The notes beneath the pieces are model-generated. The model ran no database searches. It was not told the DNA's origin and worked only from the letters and a program-made list of their open reading frames with translations. A stretch of DNA of 35,052 bases. Source: an uncultured Mucilaginibacter sp. Lineage in GTDB: Bacteria > Bacteroidota > Bacteroidia > Sphingobacteriales > Sphingobacteriaceae. The stretch lies in the NCBI GenBank assembly GCA_903891475.1, contig CAITEP010000027.1:1-35052 (forward strand), in the 5' to 3' direction. Positions 7,689-16,572 of this stretch are shown in pieces. The position numbers and the translations under genes are program-made. The first letter of the stretch is position 1. Each line of letters starts with the position of its first letter.

Positions 7689-8301
7689 AAAAATATTTAT
7701 TACCGGCATAGGTACCGGGGTTGGGAAAACAATAGTATCGGCAATATTGGTTGAAAAATTCAAGGCTGATTATTGGAAACCCATCCAGTCTGGCGATTTA
7801 GATACAAGCGATACCATCAATGTTAAAAGTTTGGTATCAAATAATTTTTCTGTATTTCATCCGGAGGCTATAAAGCTTAGTCAACCCTATTCTCCACATA
7901 AATCAGCAGCTTTAGATGGTATAGTTATTGATGAATATCAAATTGTTTGTCCGGCAACTAAAAATAATTTATTTATAGAAGGTGCAGGTGGACTTATGGT
8001 TCCAATAAATAATCAATTTTTAATGATTGACTTAATTAAAAAACTGAATATGGCAGTTGTGTTGGTTTCGAGTAATTATTTGGGAAGTATCAATCATACT
8101 ATATTGTCAATTAAAATGCTTATACAATATCAAATCCCAATAAAAGGAATAATATTTAACGGAGTTGAAGATAGTTATACCACTGATTTTATTTTAGCAT
8201 ACACTGGTATTAAATTACTAGGGCACTTACCTGTATTTAATAATATTGACAAAAAAACGATAAGCCAAAGTACAAGCCATATCATAAATGAAATTTTTTG
8301 A
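7678..8301 (+). CDS. bioD: Dethiobiotin synthetase (BioD)
   Basis: BioD closes the ureido ring of dethiobiotin from 7,8-diaminopelargonate, CO2 and ATP. The 207-residue protein has the P-loop GIGTGVGKT at 10-18, the substrate-loop YWKPIQSGD at 32-40 and the IEGAGGLMVPI block in the middle, all typical of the family. The ATG at 7678 lies inside the last codons of bioF (11-nt overlap), a common arrangement for coupled translation. After it come 84 nt and then an acyl-CoA dehydrogenase gene that need not be part of the biotin pathway. Confidence 0.95.
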   Translation: MVNEKIFITGIGTGVGKTIVSAILVEKFKADYWKPIQSGDLDTSDTINVKSLVSNNFSVFHPEAIKLSQPYSPHKSAALDGIVIDEYQIVCPATKNNLFIEGAGGLMVPINNQFLMIDLIKKLNMAVVLVSSNYLGSINHTILSIKMLIQYQIPIKGIIFNGVEDSYTTDFILAYTGIKLLGHLPVFNNIDKKTISQSTSHIINEIF

Positions 8302-8385
8302 GCTAACATAGTTTGACTTTTTAACTTTTTAAATTGTTTAGATTTTATATTGTTAGATATTTACATTAAAAATCAGTTTACCACT

Positions 8386-9282
8386 ATGATTAAAAATATT
8401 ACAGTAGTTGGCGCTGGAACTATGGGTAATGGAATTGCCCATACTTTTGCCCAAAATGGATTTAATGTAACCTTGACTGATATAAATGCGGAGGCATTAG
8501 TTAAGGCAATAAATACCATCTCAAAAAATCTGGATAGGCAAGTTTTAAAAGAGTTTATTACAGAAGCTCAAAAACAGGAAACTTTAAACAATATAAAAAC
8601 ATTTACCAATTTAGAAGACGCTGCAAAAAACGCTCATTTAATTATAGAGGCTGCTACAGAAAATAGCATCATCAAATTAAATTTATTTAAACAACTGAGT
8701 GACTTTTGTAGCGATACTACCATACTTGCATCAAATACTTCAAGCATATCAATTACCCAAATCGCATCGGTAACTAAAAACCCTGGAAATATAATTGGAA
8801 TGCACTTTATGAACCCTGTACCGATAATGAAATTGGTTGAAGTTATTAAGGGTTACGCTACTACCAGCCAAGTTACTCAAACTATTATGCAACTTTCAAG
8901 GCAGATAAATAAGGTTCCTGTTGAAGTAAATGATTATCCTGGTTTTGTAGCCAACCGTATTTTAATGCCCATGATTAATGAAGCCATATATACATTATTT
9001 GAAGGGGTTGCAGGAGTTGAGGAGATTGATACTGTAATGAAGCTGGGTATGGCGCATCCAATGGGACCACTGCAACTTGCAGATTTTATTGGCCTGGATG
9101 TTTGCCTAGCAATTTTAAATGTATTGCATAGTGGATTTGGTAACCCTAAATATGCCCCTTGCCCATTATTGGTAAATATGGTAGCTGCTGGCCAATTAGG
9201 TGTAAAAAATGGAATCGGTTTTTATAAATATATACCAGGCGACAAAACTTTGTTTGTAGCCGCTAAATTTTCAAAAGCCTAA
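8386..9282 (+). CDS. 3-hydroxyacyl-CoA dehydrogenase (3-hydroxybutyryl-CoA dehydrogenase type)
   Basis: This NAD(P)-linked enzyme interconverts 3-hydroxyacyl-CoA and 3-oxoacyl-CoA, as in fatty-acid or butyryl-CoA metabolism. The start chosen is the ATG at 8386, giving MIKNITVVGAGTMGNGIAH with the GxGxxG dinucleotide-binding loop directly at the N-terminus; upstream codons back to a TTG at 8350 look like leader. The signature GMHFMNPVPIMKLVEVI (catalytic His) and the C-terminal-domain opener YPGFVANRILMPMINEA are present. About 298 residues is the usual length for the single-function form. It follows bioD by 84 nt and is convergent with the SGNH esterase gene (24 nt between). Substrate length is unknown. 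Confidence 0.93.
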   Translation: MIKNITVVGAGTMGNGIAHTFAQNGFNVTLTDINAEALVKAINTISKNLDRQVLKEFITEAQKQETLNNIKTFTNLEDAAKNAHLIIEAATENSIIKLNLFKQLSDFCSDTTILASNTSSISITQIASVTKNPGNIIGMHFMNPVPIMKLVEVIKGYATTSQVTQTIMQLSRQINKVPVEVNDYPGFVANRILMPMINEAIYTLFEGVAGVEEIDTVMKLGMAHPMGPLQLADFIGLDVCLAILNVLHSGFGNPKYAPCPLLVNMVAAGQLGVKNGIGFYKYIPGDKTLFVAAKFSKA

Positions 9283-9306
9283 TCCGGCTATTAAAAATCT
9301 AGCATA

Positions 9307-10383
9307 TTACCATTTTATATTTTTTTCGATATAGGCTATCAGGTCATCTGCCATGGCTTGTTGCTCCTTAACACTAGGATGACCCGCTGTGTTTTTATAA
9401 GGAATAATATGGGTATAAATATTTTTGTCTCCTATTACCTCAACAGCTTTTTCTATGTACACTGGCCAAGGCGAACCGTCTTTTGAGGCATCCATTGAAC
9501 CTAAAATACATGCTATAGGCACCAAAGGATATTTATTTCGAATTGATTTGATGAAATTACTATAAGCATTGATGATATAAGCGTCAGAAGGTGGTTCCGA
9601 CCCAAAACGAGCTTTAAATTCAGGATTATCCTTTAATTTTACTATCCATGAGTCGTTTTGAAATAAGTTTACAATAACAATATTGGGCGTATATTTTGAA
9701 AAATCCCATTTCTTAATTGAATCGGCCTCTTGCTCCCGATCATACATCTCAGACATGATTAAGTGAAACCAACTTACTGTAATACCTATACCGCTTTTTG
9801 AGGTATTGTGTAACTCCGCATCAAAATGCCGGGCGATGATGCCTGTATAACTTAAATACGCGTTTTCATACGGACTAGTACCCCTATCCTTTCCGCTTGT
9901 ATCTTCAACCGCGTATCCGCAACTAATTGAATTGCCAAAAACTTCAATTTTTCTTTTCTGTGCTTTTGGTGGATTTAAAATAACACCATTGTTTGGCAAC
10001 AAAAACTGATAGAATGAAGTTTTGCCCATCCTACTTTCAGTTCTTTTAAATAGCTCTAAAGTATGTTTACCACTTTTCAATCCTTCGGCCAATAAATATT
10101 CCTTTTTACTATTTTCAAGATGTAGTACTTTAATTAGCTTACCATCAACAATAATATTATAATAATTATCACCAAGCTCATCTTTAATAATCGCGCTTAT
10201 AGCGGTCCCCTTATAATTTAATTTTACCTCGCTTGATGGCCAAGATAGTTCGGCGGTTGAATCTGTCATTAAAACCCTACCGATAAAACGCAAATTTTTA
10301 TCATTTATAGAAACAACAGTTTGTGCTTTGCAACCAAAAGAGAAAACAATAAATAAAGCTCCAATAAATAATTTGTGTAACAT
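9307..10383 (-). CDS. SGNH/GDSL hydrolase lipoprotein, CE2-like esterase
   Basis: Likely an acetyl-esterase acting on plant or microbial polysaccharides outside the cytoplasm. The N-terminus has a lipobox (FSFGC, Cys18). Residues 25-135 look like the beta-sandwich that precedes the hydrolase in carbohydrate esterase family 2. The SGNH domain begins with FGNSISCGY at 149-157 (nucleophile Ser152, with Asn in place of the usual Asp), continues with LFQND at 240-244 (block III Asn243) and ends with GHPSV at 334-338 (His335). CE2 enzymes are known to work with a Ser-His dyad, so the lack of the usual Asp near the His is not a defect. The family call is fair to good; the substrate is inferred. Confidence 0.82.
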   Translation of the reverse strand: MLHKLFIGALFIVFSFGCKAQTVVSINDKNLRFIGRVLMTDSTAELSWPSSEVKLNYKGTAISAIIKDELGDNYYNIIVDGKLIKVLHLENSKKEYLLAEGLKSGKHTLELFKRTESRMGKTSFYQFLLPNNGVILNPPKAQKRKIEVFGNSISCGYAVEDTSGKDRGTSPYENAYLSYTGIIARHFDAELHNTSKSGIGITVSWFHLIMSEMYDREQEADSIKKWDFSKYTPNIVIVNLFQNDSWIVKLKDNPEFKARFGSEPPSDAYIINAYSNFIKSIRNKYPLVPIACILGSMDASKDGSPWPVYIEKAVEVIGDKNIYTHIIPYKNTAGHPSVKEQQAMADDLIAYIEKNIKW

Positions 10384-10440
10384 AGTATCAGTTTAAAATG
10401 GTTTTTGGAAATATAACTTGATATTCAATTATTGGTGCAT

Positions 10441-10469
10441 TAAAATTACTTAAAATAAACATAAGTAAT
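10441..10469 (-). terminator. Hairpin over the mutS2 stop codon
   Basis: On the minus strand ATTACTTA and TAAGTAAT (8-bp stem, 9-nt loop, plus-strand arms 10445-10452 and 10462-10469) straddle the mutS2 stop and are followed by TTTTAA. It is AT-rich and a moderate candidate at best. Confidence 0.4.
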
Positions 10470-12812
10470 ACCATCTCCACCCCTATCCGCATGTTCATCT
10501 TCTAATCGATCCACTTGCTCATATTTTTTGAGATATTGTCTAATCATCTTGCGTAAAATACCATCACCTTTGCCATGAATAATTTTCAAATTACCAAAAC
10601 CCATCATAACGGCTCTATCAAATAATCTTTCAATATTCCCAAGTGCGTCCTCGGTTCGCATCCCCCTAACATCAATTTCTGGATTAAAGCTTGCAAGGTC
10701 ATTAGTTTGTCGGCTATTAAAGCTTTTACGCAATTCTTTTGGCACACTTAGTCTATCAACTTTAATTACTCTTTTTCTTTTAGCAACTGTACGCAAATCG
10801 CCAATGGCAATTACCACATTATCTTTCATTATTTCCAATACTTGTCCGGTGGTATCACTATCGGTCAATTTTACCCAATCGCCTGGTTTTAATTCATTAT
10901 CTTCGTCTACAGGTTTTGTAATTTCATCTACGCTTATTGTGTTTTTTTGAAGTTCAGCTTGTAAGTTTTCACGTAATACTTTTGTTTTTTCTTTGTCGGC
11001 TTTATTGTTTTTTATTTCGGATATGGTATTCTCAACCAACTTATTGGCATTTATAATGATATTTTTGGCTTCATCTTTAGCTTCCTTTATCAACACCTTT
11101 TTATTTTCCTCTAGATAGCTTTTTAACTTTTCATTTTCAGCCAGCAGCTCATTTACCTTGCGCTGTTGTTTTTCAAGTTTTATTTTCGTGTCAAATATTT
11201 CCTTTTTTTCACGTTCCAAATCAACCAAAAGCGTATCAACTTTCTTCTGTCCTGCGCTTATTTTACTTTTTGCTAGGTTAAGCACGTTTTGCGGCAAACC
11301 AATTTTTTGAGCGATTTCAAAAGCGTATGAGCTGCCAGGCTTACCAACTTCTAATCTGTAAAGTGGTTTCATTTCCACATTATTAAATAACATGGAGGCG
11401 TTTTCAAGTCCTTCGGTATGGCTGGCAAATATTTTTAGGTTTGAGTAATGGGTGGTTACCATCCCTTTTACCTTTTTGTGATTTAAGGATTCTAAAACCG
11501 CTTCGGCAATAGGTCCGCCAAACTGAGGGTCGGTACCGGTACCAAATTCATCTATCAAAATCAAGGTTTTACCATTTGCCTGCTCCACAAACTCTTTCAT
11601 TTTTGAAAGGTGGGCACTATAGGTACTTAGATCGCTCTCTATTGATTGGTCATCACCAATATCAACAAATAGTTGCTTAAAAACACCAACCACACTAGCC
11701 TCCGATGCCGAAATTAGTAAACCAGCCTGTACCATCATTTGTAACAGCCCAACAGTTTTCATACAAACAGATTTACCGCCTGCGTTAGGCCCTGATACTA
11801 CTATAATTCTGGCAGTATCATCAATTTGTACATATAGCGGAACTACCGTCTTTTTTTCCTTTTTAAAATTTAACAGCAAAAGCGGATGCCTTGCATTAAC
11901 AAGTTTAAACCTAGCCTCGTTCACCACTTGCGGCATTTCGCCCTCAATATCAATGGCAAACAATGCTTTAGCCCTCACAAAATCAAGCTTAGTTAAAAAT
12001 GAATGATATGAGAGCAACAAAGGCACATAAGGCCTTAGTTCATCAGTAAGGGAAGTTAAAATCTTAATTATTTCACGTCGACGGTCAAATTCCAAATCGC
12101 GAATTTTGTTATTAAGACTAAAAACCTCTTCAGGCTCCATATAAACCGTTTGCCCTGAGGATGATTCATCATGAATAAAACCTCTTAGTTTACGCTTATT
12201 TTCGGCTAATAGTGGAATACATAGCCGCCCGTCACGTATAGTCAATGAACCATCTGCCGTCCAGCCGCTACTTGAGGCATTTTTAAATATTTGGTCTATT
12301 TTTTTCCTTGCTTCTTGTTCAGCTTTGGCTATGCTGGTAGTAATATCCAATAAATCTCGAGAGGCGTTCGGGCGAATTTTTCCCTTCTGATCAATAATTG
12401 CATCTATTTTTTTCAGAATAGTCTTTTCAATTGGTAAATGCTCAAATAAAGCTTCCAAATTGGGATATAGGCCTTCCCTATCATTAAAATAGGCAATAAC
12501 AGCAAATACGGTTGTTAGTGATGTTTGAACATGGTAAAACTCTTCTTCGCTTAAAAACGCGCCTTCTATCCTCGTTTTGTTGGCCAGAGCTTTGATATCA
12601 AAAAAATGATTGATAGGTATGGCCTCATCGTTTAATAAAATATTTTTAAACTCATTAGCTTGGTGTAAAAATTTAACAATGAGGTCGTAATTATTCATTA
12701 CCTGTATGCGTTCCACCATTTGACGACCCATTTCGCTCAGGCAATTTGTTTTTATTAGTTCCTTAACTTCGGTAAACCCAAGTTTATCAACACTATTTTT
12801 TGGGTATAGCAT
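10446..12812 (-). CDS. mutS2: MutS2 family protein (ATPase plus Smr domain)
   Basis: MutS2 binds branched DNA, and in some species collided ribosomes; it is not part of classic mismatch repair. The 788 residues include the MutS core with Walker A GPNAGGKS at 341-348, Walker B LILIDEFGTGTDP at 417-429 and THYSNLK around 454-460. A charged coiled coil follows at about 515-620, then a KOW-like stretch near 650-690, and a C-terminal Smr domain with DVRG at 714-717 and HGKGDGILR at 746-754. It is full length. Its start overlaps the end of the DUF4296 gene upstream by 20 nt, so the two are cotranscribed. The start matches the family N-terminus (MLYP...LGF). Confidence 0.96.
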   Translation of the reverse strand: MLYPKNSVDKLGFTEVKELIKTNCLSEMGRQMVERIQVMNNYDLIVKFLHQANEFKNILLNDEAIPINHFFDIKALANKTRIEGAFLSEEEFYHVQTSLTTVFAVIAYFNDREGLYPNLEALFEHLPIEKTILKKIDAIIDQKGKIRPNASRDLLDITTSIAKAEQEARKKIDQIFKNASSSGWTADGSLTIRDGRLCIPLLAENKRKLRGFIHDESSSGQTVYMEPEEVFSLNNKIRDLEFDRRREIIKILTSLTDELRPYVPLLLSYHSFLTKLDFVRAKALFAIDIEGEMPQVVNEARFKLVNARHPLLLLNFKKEKKTVVPLYVQIDDTARIIVVSGPNAGGKSVCMKTVGLLQMMVQAGLLISASEASVVGVFKQLFVDIGDDQSIESDLSTYSAHLSKMKEFVEQANGKTLILIDEFGTGTDPQFGGPIAEAVLESLNHKKVKGMVTTHYSNLKIFASHTEGLENASMLFNNVEMKPLYRLEVGKPGSSYAFEIAQKIGLPQNVLNLAKSKISAGQKKVDTLLVDLEREKKEIFDTKIKLEKQQRKVNELLAENEKLKSYLEENKKVLIKEAKDEAKNIIINANKLVENTISEIKNNKADKEKTKVLRENLQAELQKNTISVDEITKPVDEDNELKPGDWVKLTDSDTTGQVLEIMKDNVVIAIGDLRTVAKRKRVIKVDRLSVPKELRKSFNSRQTNDLASFNPEIDVRGMRTEDALGNIERLFDRAVMMGFGNLKIIHGKGDGILRKMIRQYLKKYEQVDRLEDEHADRGGDGITYVYFK

Positions 12813-13167
12813 TTTCTTTGACTTGAATTTTATTTATAGAATCACTTTTACTTTTTAGGTTTTCCTGCACCTTATCCATTATCAATAATAGTTCTGCTTG
12901 ATTAGTGGCATAGTATTTAAAACTCCTATTAAATTGAGCTGAATCTGTATGGTGTTGTTTAAATAATAATTGATATTTACCATTGCCATATTTATACATA
13001 CTATCGGGCACATTACTAATACTATACATAGAGCCGTCAACAATAAGTAAATCGGTCATTAAACTTATCATATGTGGTTTATCGATAATAGTATTTATTG
13101 ATTTTTTATTCAGACAAGCCATTAATAAAATGGAGGTTGAGAAAAACAAGAGGATATATTTTCGCAT
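12793..13167 (-). CDS. DUF4296 domain lipoprotein
   Basis: An uncharacterised Bacteroidota lipoprotein. The start at 13167 gives MRKYILLFFSTSILLMAC, a lipoprotein signal with Cys18; an in-frame ATG further upstream would add ten residues before it. The family core is seen in the block LLFKQHHTDSAQFNRSFKYYA, with the conserved H-T-D-S, followed by a helix ending NLKSKS. About 124 residues, full length. It overlaps mutS2 by 20 nt and is divergent from the yggS-like gene with a 42-nt gap, where a perfect minus-strand -7 box lies. Its function is unknown and the pairing with mutS2 does not explain it. Confidence 0.85.
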   Translation of the reverse strand: MRKYILLFFSTSILLMACLNKKSINTIIDKPHMISLMTDLLIVDGSMYSISNVPDSMYKYGNGKYQLLFKQHHTDSAQFNRSFKYYATNQAELLLIMDKVQENLKSKSDSINKIQVKENAIPKK

Positions 13168-13194
13168 TCTTAAAATTAGGTGCTTATTATTGTA

Positions 13195-13202
13195 CAAAAT
13201 TA
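13195..13202 (-). promoter_or_regulatory. Minus-strand -7 box for the DUF4296-mutS2 pair
   Basis: The minus strand reads TAATTTTG, a full match to TAnnTTTG, 28 nt before the DUF4296 start. The plus strand has TATTATTG (one mismatch) at 13185-13192 for the divergent gene, so the two promoters would nearly abut. Confidence 0.4.
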
Positions 13203-13209
13203 CGGATTA

Positions 13210-13884
13210 ATGAGCATTACAGATAACATTAAACGACTAAAAAGCGAAACCAGTTTATTAGATGTAAATTTAATTGCTGTTTCAAAAACTAAACCTATTG
13301 AAGACTTGCAAGAAGCTTACAATTCTGGTCAGCGCAGGTTTGGCGAAAACATGGTACAAGAATTGGTGGAAAAGCAAGAAAAACTACCAAAAGATATTGA
13401 ATGGCATTTGATTGGTCATTTACAAACCAATAAGGTAAAGTATATAGCGCCATTTATTAGTTTAATTGAATCGGTTGATAGCATAAAGTTATTAGCTGAA
13501 ATAAATAAACATGCAGAAAAAAATAATAGGGTTATAGACTGCTTGCTGCAAATTTATATTGCCGATGAGGAAACAAAATATGGTTTGGGATTTGATGAGG
13601 CGATTGATTTACTCCGTTCGAAAGAATTTATCAGTTTAAAACATGTGCGTATTAGGGGTCTAATGGGAATAGCTACTCACACGGATAATGAAAAACAAAT
13701 AAAGGAGGAGTTTTACGAATTGAAAACATTTTTTGATGGAATAAAACAGAGTTTTTTTTGGAAAGAAAGTTTTTTTGATACCTTGTCGATGGGTATGTCG
13801 TCAGATTATAAAATTGCGATAGAACAGGGCAGTAATATGGTACGGCTTGGCAGCACTATTTTTGGTACAAGAGCCAAAATATAA
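13210..13884 (+). CDS. YggS family PLP-binding protein (PLP homeostasis)
   Basis: YggS/PLPBP proteins bind pyridoxal phosphate and help keep vitamin B6 and amino-acid pools balanced; no enzymatic reaction is established. The ATG at 13210 gives MSITDNIKRL, and 224 residues is the family's normal size. The PLP lysine lies in LIAVSKTKP (Lys26). Other family blocks are RRFGENMVQELVEK, WHLIGHLQTNKVK, GLMGIATHT and LSMGMSSDYKIAIEQGSNMVRLGSTIFG. No signal peptide. It is divergent from the DUF4296-mutS2 pair across 42 nt and followed 68 nt later by a GNAT gene. Nothing unusual is seen. Confidence 0.95.
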   Translation: MSITDNIKRLKSETSLLDVNLIAVSKTKPIEDLQEAYNSGQRRFGENMVQELVEKQEKLPKDIEWHLIGHLQTNKVKYIAPFISLIESVDSIKLLAEINKHAEKNNRVIDCLLQIYIADEETKYGLGFDEAIDLLRSKEFISLKHVRIRGLMGIATHTDNEKQIKEEFYELKTFFDGIKQSFFWKESFFDTLSMGMSSDYKIAIEQGSNMVRLGSTIFGTRAKI

Positions 13885-13952
13885 ATTCGAATTTCAATAA
13901 AAAACGCATAAAACTAAACCTCAATAATTATTGGTAAAAGTTAAAATTTCAA

Positions 13953-14411
13953 ATGACAGTAAATTTAAGGATAGCCCGAAAAGAAGATTGCTCACGGCTA
14001 ATGGAATTAATTAAAGAGCTGGCACTATACGAGAAAGCACCCGAAGAAGTGACGGTTACAATGCCTGAATTTGAAGAGGCTGGCTTTGGAGCTAAACCTG
14101 TTTGGAAAGCATTTGTTGCTGAAGTTGATGACTTTATTGTGGGCTTCGCGCTTTATTATATACGCTATTCTACATGGAAAGGAAATAGGATGTACCTTGA
14201 AGATTTAATAATTACCGAAAACATGCGAGGCAAAGGAATAGGTAAATTATTATTTGATAGGCTAATAGAAGAAGCAAAAGAAATGCATTTTAGTGGGATG
14301 GTATGGCAGGTGCTTGATTGGAATGAACCAGCCATTAATTTTTATAAAAAATATGGCGCAAATTTAGATGCTGGTTGGTTGAATGCTTCGATATCAAGTG
14401 AACAGTATTAA
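13953..14411 (+). CDS. GNAT N-acetyltransferase (SSAT-like)
   Basis: The 152-residue protein carries the GNAT fold: the acetyl-CoA loop is ENMRGKGIGKLL with RGKGIG at 92-97, and the C-terminal block DWNEPAINFYKKYGA lies at 122-136. The elements YYIRYSTWKGNRMYLEDL at 68-85 and YEKAPEEV at 26-33 resemble the spermidine/spermine and thialysine acetyltransferase branch, so a small amine or amino-acid substrate is plausible. That assignment is from motif likeness only. It is cytoplasmic, and an 10-nt gap separates it from the broken start of the DUF3298 gene. Confidence 0.88.
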   Translation: MTVNLRIARKEDCSRLMELIKELALYEKAPEEVTVTMPEFEEAGFGAKPVWKAFVAEVDDFIVGFALYYIRYSTWKGNRMYLEDLIITENMRGKGIGKLLFDRLIEEAKEMHFSGMVWQVLDWNEPAINFYKKYGANLDAGWLNASISSEQY

Positions 14412-14421
14412 TGTTATAATA

Positions 14422-15210
14422 ATGAGATAAAAAATAATTATAAGCTTAGGTATTTTGCTTGTTTTTACTTCCTGTAATTTTGGAATTAAAGTATTAAAGA
14501 AGGTTAAAAATAAAATGGATCTATTGACTTATGAGAATAAGATATTTGAAGCAAAAGACAAGGAGTCTAAAAAAAATAATGACGAAACTGGTAACTCTAT
14601 TGTAATTGAATATCCATTGTTTAAAAATCAGCCCAGTCTAAATCAAATAGTAAAAACTAGTATAATAAATAACCTCATAGATTCAACATCTTCGGACATA
14701 TCCTTTAATAAACTAACGGAAAAAGTCTTTGAGAATTTTAAAGGAGAAAAATCAAAAGAACATTTTACGTTTAAAATTAAAGCTACGGTATTAAATAAAG
14801 ATTCTAGCTTAGTGATAATTATGGTTAGAGGCATTTCATCCCGATCCAAATTCAATTTTTCAATAATTAAAAGTTCTTTCATTAACTGGGATATAAAAAA
14901 GAATAAGTTAATTACTTTGACGGATTTATTTAAATCAGGTTATCCATGTGAATTACAAACTCGTATTGAATACATACTTATAAACAAAGACTCGACATCT
15001 CAATTAAATAACCACATTTTAAAATTCAAGCATAATGGAAAGGTATTTATGACTGATATATTTGCTTTAACCCCAAATGGTTTAGGTTTGATTTATGAAG
15101 AATCAGAATTTTTGCCTAATAAATATGGACAAGAAGAGTTGCTCGTCCCATACAATAAAATTAAATCAATAACAAAACCTAATACGGTTTTAGCTCAATA
15201 TATAAATTAA
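14422..15210 (+). pseudogene. DUF3298-type lipoprotein with a nonsense codon in the signal peptide
   Basis: The C-terminal half shows the DUF3298 block (LTDLF, then FALTPNGLGLIYEESEF and the VPYNKIKSI end), usual in exported Bacteroidota proteins and in anti-sigma RsiV. In the frame of that domain, ATG at 14422 is followed by AGA, then TAA at 14428-14430, then codons reading KIIISLGILLVFTSC, a classic lipoprotein signal peptide with lipobox Cys. One base change (TAA from AAA) would restore a full signal. Otherwise translation must begin at a rare codon such as ATA/ATT, or at the TTG at 14455, which leaves almost no signal. The rest of the frame is intact. Its stop shares one base with the aspartate kinase start. 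Either a recent pseudogene, a base error, or non-standard initiation. Confidence 0.6.
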
Positions 15211-16466
15211 TGCTTGTTTTTAAATTTGGAGGAGCATCAGTAAAGGATGCAGAAGGACTGGAAAATCTAGCCGAAGTTGTAAAAAAATACGACACGAAAC
15301 AGTTACTTATAGTGGTATCGGCAATGGGTAAAACTACCAATGCGCTCGAAAAATTAGTTCACGCTTATTTTAATAAGGATGCAATGGTCATTCAAATTTT
15401 TGAGGAAATAAAACAATACCATGAAACCATATTAAATCAGCTATTTGAGCCAATGCATCCTGTTTTTGATGAGGTAGCAAATACTTTTGTTGAGATAGAC
15501 TGGATTATTGAGGAAGAACCACAAGATAGTTTTGATTTTATATATGATCAAATAGTTTCAATTGGCGAGTTAGTTTCTACCCGTATTGTTAATAGCTATT
15601 TAAACAAAGCTGGCATTAAAAGCCAATGGCTTGATGCAAGAGGATACATTCATACTGATAATACCTACCGGGAAGGCAAAGTAGAATGGGATAAAACACG
15701 TAAAAATATTACAGAAGGAATACCAAAACTATTAGAAAAAGGACTACTTGTAACACAAGGTTTTTTAGGCGGAACATCCGAGAACTTTACGACTACTTTA
15801 GGTAGGGAAGGTTCTGATTATTCAGCCGCAATATTTGCTGCCTGCCTTGGTGCTGAATCGGTTACAACGTGGAAGGATGTGCCAGGAATATTAAACGCTG
15901 ACCCAAAGCATTTTAATGATACCGTTAAATTTGACGAACTTAGTTATAATGAAGCTATTGAAATGACTTTTTATGGCGCTAGTGTAATCCATCCCAAAAC
16001 CATAAAACCATTACAAAACGCTTTAATTCCATTATTGGTTAAGCCATTTTCCAACCCATTAGCCCAGGGTACAATTATTAAAGAAAGCGCAACAAATAAC
16101 TTCATCAAACCAATTATCATTTTAAAGCAAAATCAAATTTTACTATCTATTTCCGCAAAAGATTATTCCTTCATTTCTGAAAACAATTTAAGCGAAATAT
16201 TTATGTTTTTCGCTAAAAATCAGCTTAAAATAAACATGATGCAAACATCGGCGCTGAGTTTTTCGGTATGTCTTGATTTTGTGGAATTGAAGTTTAAATA
16301 TTTATTAAATTCGCTTAAAGAAAGATATAAATTGAAATACAATAGTAGCCTTACTTTAATTACACTCAGACACTATAGTGATAACAACGTAAAAGATTTA
16401 ACAGAAAACAAAACTATTTTGCTCGAACAAAAAAGCAGAAATACTATACAATTGGTTGTAGGCTAA
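15210..16466 (+). CDS. Monofunctional aspartate kinase
   Basis: Phosphorylates aspartate, the first step toward lysine, threonine and methionine. The 418-residue protein begins MLVFKFGGAS (family KFGGxS), has the TTLGREGSDYSAA substrate block, WKDVPGILNADP, and YGASVIHPKTIKPL, then a shortened regulatory end. Residues after about 300 contain what looks like a single ACT-like region (LLSISAKDYSF onward), less than the two ACT domains of many aspartokinases, and no homoserine dehydrogenase domain follows. The ATG overlaps the stop of the DUF3298 gene by one base (TAATG), so the two are translationally coupled. The paralogue (lysC or another) cannot be told from the sequence alone. Confidence 0.93.
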   Translation: MLVFKFGGASVKDAEGLENLAEVVKKYDTKQLLIVVSAMGKTTNALEKLVHAYFNKDAMVIQIFEEIKQYHETILNQLFEPMHPVFDEVANTFVEIDWIIEEEPQDSFDFIYDQIVSIGELVSTRIVNSYLNKAGIKSQWLDARGYIHTDNTYREGKVEWDKTRKNITEGIPKLLEKGLLVTQGFLGGTSENFTTTLGREGSDYSAAIFAACLGAESVTTWKDVPGILNADPKHFNDTVKFDELSYNEAIEMTFYGASVIHPKTIKPLQNALIPLLVKPFSNPLAQGTIIKESATNNFIKPIIILKQNQILLSISAKDYSFISENNLSEIFMFFAKNQLKINMMQTSALSFSVCLDFVELKFKYLLNSLKERYKLKYNSSLTLITLRHYSDNNVKDLTENKTILLEQKSRNTIQLVVG

Positions 16467-16532
16467 TAGGCCATAACTTTAATTGTAAAAAATTGTTAAA
16501 CAGATAAAATTATAACCATACAACCACAACTA

Positions 16533-16549
16533 TGGGCTATATTAGCCCA
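16533..16549. repeat. Perfect 7-bp inverted repeat upstream of the MG2/plug gene
   Basis: TGGGCTA and TAGCCCA, separated by TAT, end 23 nt before the start codon at 16573. No T-run follows, so it does not look like a terminator. It could be an operator or a leader hairpin. Confidence 0.5.
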
Positions 16550-16572
16550 ATATTGCTATTACAAAAAATTAC

